DNA of 64,000 bases from Erythrobacteraceae bacterium Alg239-R51 (GTDB lineage: Bacteria; Pseudomonadota; Alphaproteobacteria; Sphingomonadales; Sphingomonadaceae). The stretch spans positions 62,001 to 126,000 of the forward strand of contig CAMZOI010000001.1 of assembly GCA_947331495.1 (NCBI GenBank), given 5' to 3'. Both the position numbers and the translations under genes were made by a program. Position 1 is the first letter of the stretch; the number at the start of each line of letters is the position of its first letter. The notes beneath the pieces were generated by a model, which saw nothing but the letters and a program-made list of their open reading frames with translations, did no database searches and was not told the origin of the DNA. Positions 62,109 to 64,000 of this stretch are shown piece after piece.

Positions 62109-63721
62109 GTCGCCTCTCCGAAAGTTTCCACCTGCGCTGCGACCCAGTGATCGGCATACTGCGTCGTCTCCGGCGCGTCGAGAAGTTGGTTCGGTTCCAG
62201 AAACTGGTAGATGTCGTCGATCGTGTCGGATCGGGCTGCATTCAAGCGTTCGGATACATGGCACGGTTCGATCTGCCATGGGTTATCGAGACCCATCGCA
62301 AGAACCATTTCACGTAGCGAATGCAAGGTGTGGCGTTGGAACCGGGCAACCCGTTCGGCCTTGTCGCCGACCACGAGGCCGCGTTGCCTGGTCGAATCCT
62401 GTGTTGCAATGCCGGTCGGACAAGTATCGGCATGGCATTTCATGGATTGCACGCAGCCGAGCGCGAACATGAAAGCCCGGCCTGCATTGCACCAATCTGC
62501 ACCAAGACCGAAGTTCATGGCCATGCCGGCGCCGGAGTGAACCATGCCGGCAGCGGCGATCTTTACCTCACCACGCAGTCCTGTCCCGATGAGGGCGTTG
62601 CGCACAAGAATGAGCCCTTCGCGAAGGGGCATTCCGACGCGGTTTGAAAACTCGACGGGAGCGGCGCCCGTGCCACCTTCGGCTCCGTCAACGACGATGT
62701 AGTCGAGGCGGATGCCGGTCTCGCGCATAGCTTTCATCAATGCGAAAACTTCGTGCGGCTTACCGACGCAAAGCTTGATCCCCACAGGTTTGCCACCGGA
62801 GAGCTCGCGAAGTTTTGCTGCCCATTCAAGCAGGCCTACCGGGGTAGAAAAGGTTGAATGGGCCGGGGGACTGATACAATCCTGTCCTAGAGAAACCCCA
62901 CGAGCTTCGGCGATTTCTTCGGTGACTTTTGCGCCTGGAAGAACGCCTCCATGGCCAGGCTTGGCACCTTGGCTCAGCTTGATCTCTACCATTTTTACCT
63001 GATCGATCTGAGCATTCTCAGCGAACTTGCCAGGATCGAAATTGCCATCTTCGTCGCGGCAACCGAAGTAGCCGCTGCCGATTTCCCATACCAGATCGCC
63101 TCCATGCGAACGGTGGTAGCGGGAAAGGCCCCCTTCGCCGGTGTCGTGGTAGAAGCCTCCAGCTGCCGCACCCTTGTTCAATGCCATTATTGCATTGGCA
63201 GACAGCGAGCCGAAGCTCATCGCCGAAATATTGAGCAGTGAGGCGGGATAGGGTTTCGAGCACTGAGTGCTGGCGACTTTGACTCGCCATTCGAGCTCGA
63301 CCTTTTCGTTTGGCACGATCGAATGGGCGAGCCATTCATATTCGTCAGAATAAACATCCAGTTCCGTGCCGAATGGGTGCGAGTCGAGCTGCCCTTTTGC
63401 CCGGGCATATATCAGGGCCCGTTGGTCGTGGTTGAAGGGACGACCTTCGAGATCGCCTTCCACGAAGTATGCGCGCGTATATGGGCGTAGGTCTTCTAGG
63501 ATCCAGCGTACACGCGCCAGAAGCGGATAATTCCGCCACAACGTATGCTCCCGTTGGAAGAAATCGTATACCGCCACCCCGAAGACGGGGAGGGTGAAGA
63601 CCAAGGCCCAGCGCAACCCTTCGACCATAGCACAAAGGATGGTGAGCAAGAGGACGACCACAGTCGGGCCGAAGCGCATGAAGAGTTCCGACGACTCACG
63701 CGTTTTGGCGCGGTTCTGCAT
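62093..63721 (-). CDS. FMN-binding glutamate synthase-family protein (GltB-like)
   Basis: 542 residues. N-terminal membrane helices (VVVLLLTILCAMVEGL, LVFTLPVFGVAVYDFF), then the GltS FMN domain: LNISAMSFGSLSANAIMALNKGA, EIKLSQGAKPGHGGVLPG, VDGAEGGTGAAPVEF, GMVHSGAGMAMNFGLGAD and CHADTCPTGIATQ (Fe-S-like cysteines). Stand-alone flavoprotein of unproven reaction. Confidence 0.9.
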   Translation of the reverse strand: MQNRAKTRESSELFMRFGPTVVVLLLTILCAMVEGLRWALVFTLPVFGVAVYDFFQREHTLWRNYPLLARVRWILEDLRPYTRAYFVEGDLEGRPFNHDQRALIYARAKGQLDSHPFGTELDVYSDEYEWLAHSIVPNEKVELEWRVKVASTQCSKPYPASLLNISAMSFGSLSANAIMALNKGAAAGGFYHDTGEGGLSRYHRSHGGDLVWEIGSGYFGCRDEDGNFDPGKFAENAQIDQVKMVEIKLSQGAKPGHGGVLPGAKVTEEIAEARGVSLGQDCISPPAHSTFSTPVGLLEWAAKLRELSGGKPVGIKLCVGKPHEVFALMKAMRETGIRLDYIVVDGAEGGTGAAPVEFSNRVGMPLREGLILVRNALIGTGLRGEVKIAAAGMVHSGAGMAMNFGLGADWCNAGRAFMFALGCVQSMKCHADTCPTGIATQDSTRQRGLVVGDKAERVARFQRHTLHSLREMVLAMGLDNPWQIEPCHVSERLNAARSDTIDDIYQFLEPNQLLDAPETTQYADHWVAAQVETFGEATCRQN

Positions 63722-64000
63722 TAACCTAGATGCTCGGCGAAGAATTCGGCGGTACGCTTGTCGGCCAGCTGTGCGGCGTCTTCATCCCGCCGGTCGCCGA
63801 ACTCAGTTGCGAACCCGTGGTCGAGGCCTTCGTAATCATGCAGCGTTACTTTTGGATGATCGTCCAACCCATCGTGCATGGCTTTTTGTGTCTCCTTGTC
63901 CACAAAGCCATCTTCGGTCGGGATGTGCAGCATGAGGGGGTGAGCGATCGCGTGCTTTTCTCTCAATAGCTCGTCGATACCCACACCGTAATAGCCGACA
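63721..64000 (-). CDS. Dienelactone hydrolase-family protein (5' truncated by window)
   Basis: The visible 93 residues begin inside the fold with VGYYGVGIDELL, then HPLMLHIPTEDGFVD and DYEGLDHGFATEFGDRRDEDAAQLADKR, giving the late Asp/His of the triad. The nucleophile cysteine lies outside the window. Stop overlaps the GltB-like start by 1 nt. Confidence 0.8.
   Translation of the reverse strand, partial: VGYYGVGIDELLREKHAIAHPLMLHIPTEDGFVDKETQKAMHDGLDDHPKVTLHDYEGLDHGFATEFGDRRDEDAAQLADKRTAEFFAEHLG

Noticed and set aside
1..64000. tRNA, rRNA, CRISPR, prophage or insertion sequence
   Set aside because: Intergenic gaps were read for tRNA-like cloverleaf arms, repeats in array and transposase motifs; none was found.

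Overview
The window is a high-GC alphaproteobacterial chromosome segment, most likely from Erythrobacteraceae/Sphingomonadales. The evidence is protein style and gene order: a fused ThiS-ThiG, a UrcA-family protein, DUF2093, DUF1491, a PopZ homologue, an L13-S9 pair with a long acidic S9 extension, sphingomonad-type REP repeats, and the order dnaQ-coaE-aroE-maf-PPSR | hemE-hemJ-rho that marks the alphaproteobacterial origin region. No rRNA, tRNA, CRISPR array, transposase or prophage was seen. Almost every gene is an ordinary chromosomal gene.

Layout. 1-7.1 kb: end of a fatty acid hydroxylase-type gene, DUF2141, a large acidic PAS protein with a CtrA-like site upstream, App1-type phosphatase, alpha/beta hydrolase, M48 metalloprotease and DsbA-like protein. 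7.1-13.2 kb: HD-domain protein, a LytS/LytTR two-component pair, nadC, RNase T2, tadA and rpmB. 13.2-18.1 kb: phytase/esterase-like protein, M23 peptidase, DUF2093, xseA and purD (divergent, with overlapping start codons). 18.1-19.3 kb: a small lower-GC patch with one orphan gene and an inverted REP pair. 19.3-21.5 kb: PfkB kinase, EI24-like membrane protein, lipoprotein. 21.5-28.0 kb: a nine-gene SUF operon on the minus strand (rrf2-sufB-DUF559-sufC-small secreted protein-sufD-sufS-sufT-sufA), nearly every junction a 1-4 nt overlap.

28-44.7 kb: AraC regulator, a candidate small RNA, pyrD, gamma-glutamyltransferase, acyl-CoA ligase, thiSG, MerC, ctaA, rplM-rpsI, metallophosphoesterase, lipid kinase, UrcA protein behind a strong leader hairpin, a second LytS/LytTR pair and class I fumarase. 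44.8-52 kb: a PCMT-like protein with a shortened SAM fold, TolC, PopZ, S9 peptidase, ferredoxin, CBS protein, ErpA-type protein and exonuclease III.

52-64 kb: an unbroken minus-strand run (cell wall hydrolase, DUF1491, thioesterase, hpf, dnaQ, coaE, aroE, maf, PPSR), then a 283-bp gap with DnaA-box-like words and an AT-rich palindrome, then plus-strand hemE, hemJ, rho and an ATPase. This divergence is what a replication origin would give, and the gap is proposed as oriC. The right end holds a SnoaL-like protein, a GltB-like flavoprotein and a truncated dienelactone hydrolase.

The strongest items for follow-up are the candidate oriC, coaE lacking any canonical start codon upstream of its P-loop, the orphan terminator/sRNA upstream of the araC gene, the extra genes inside the suf operon, the leader hairpins of urcA and rho, and the degenerate PCMT.
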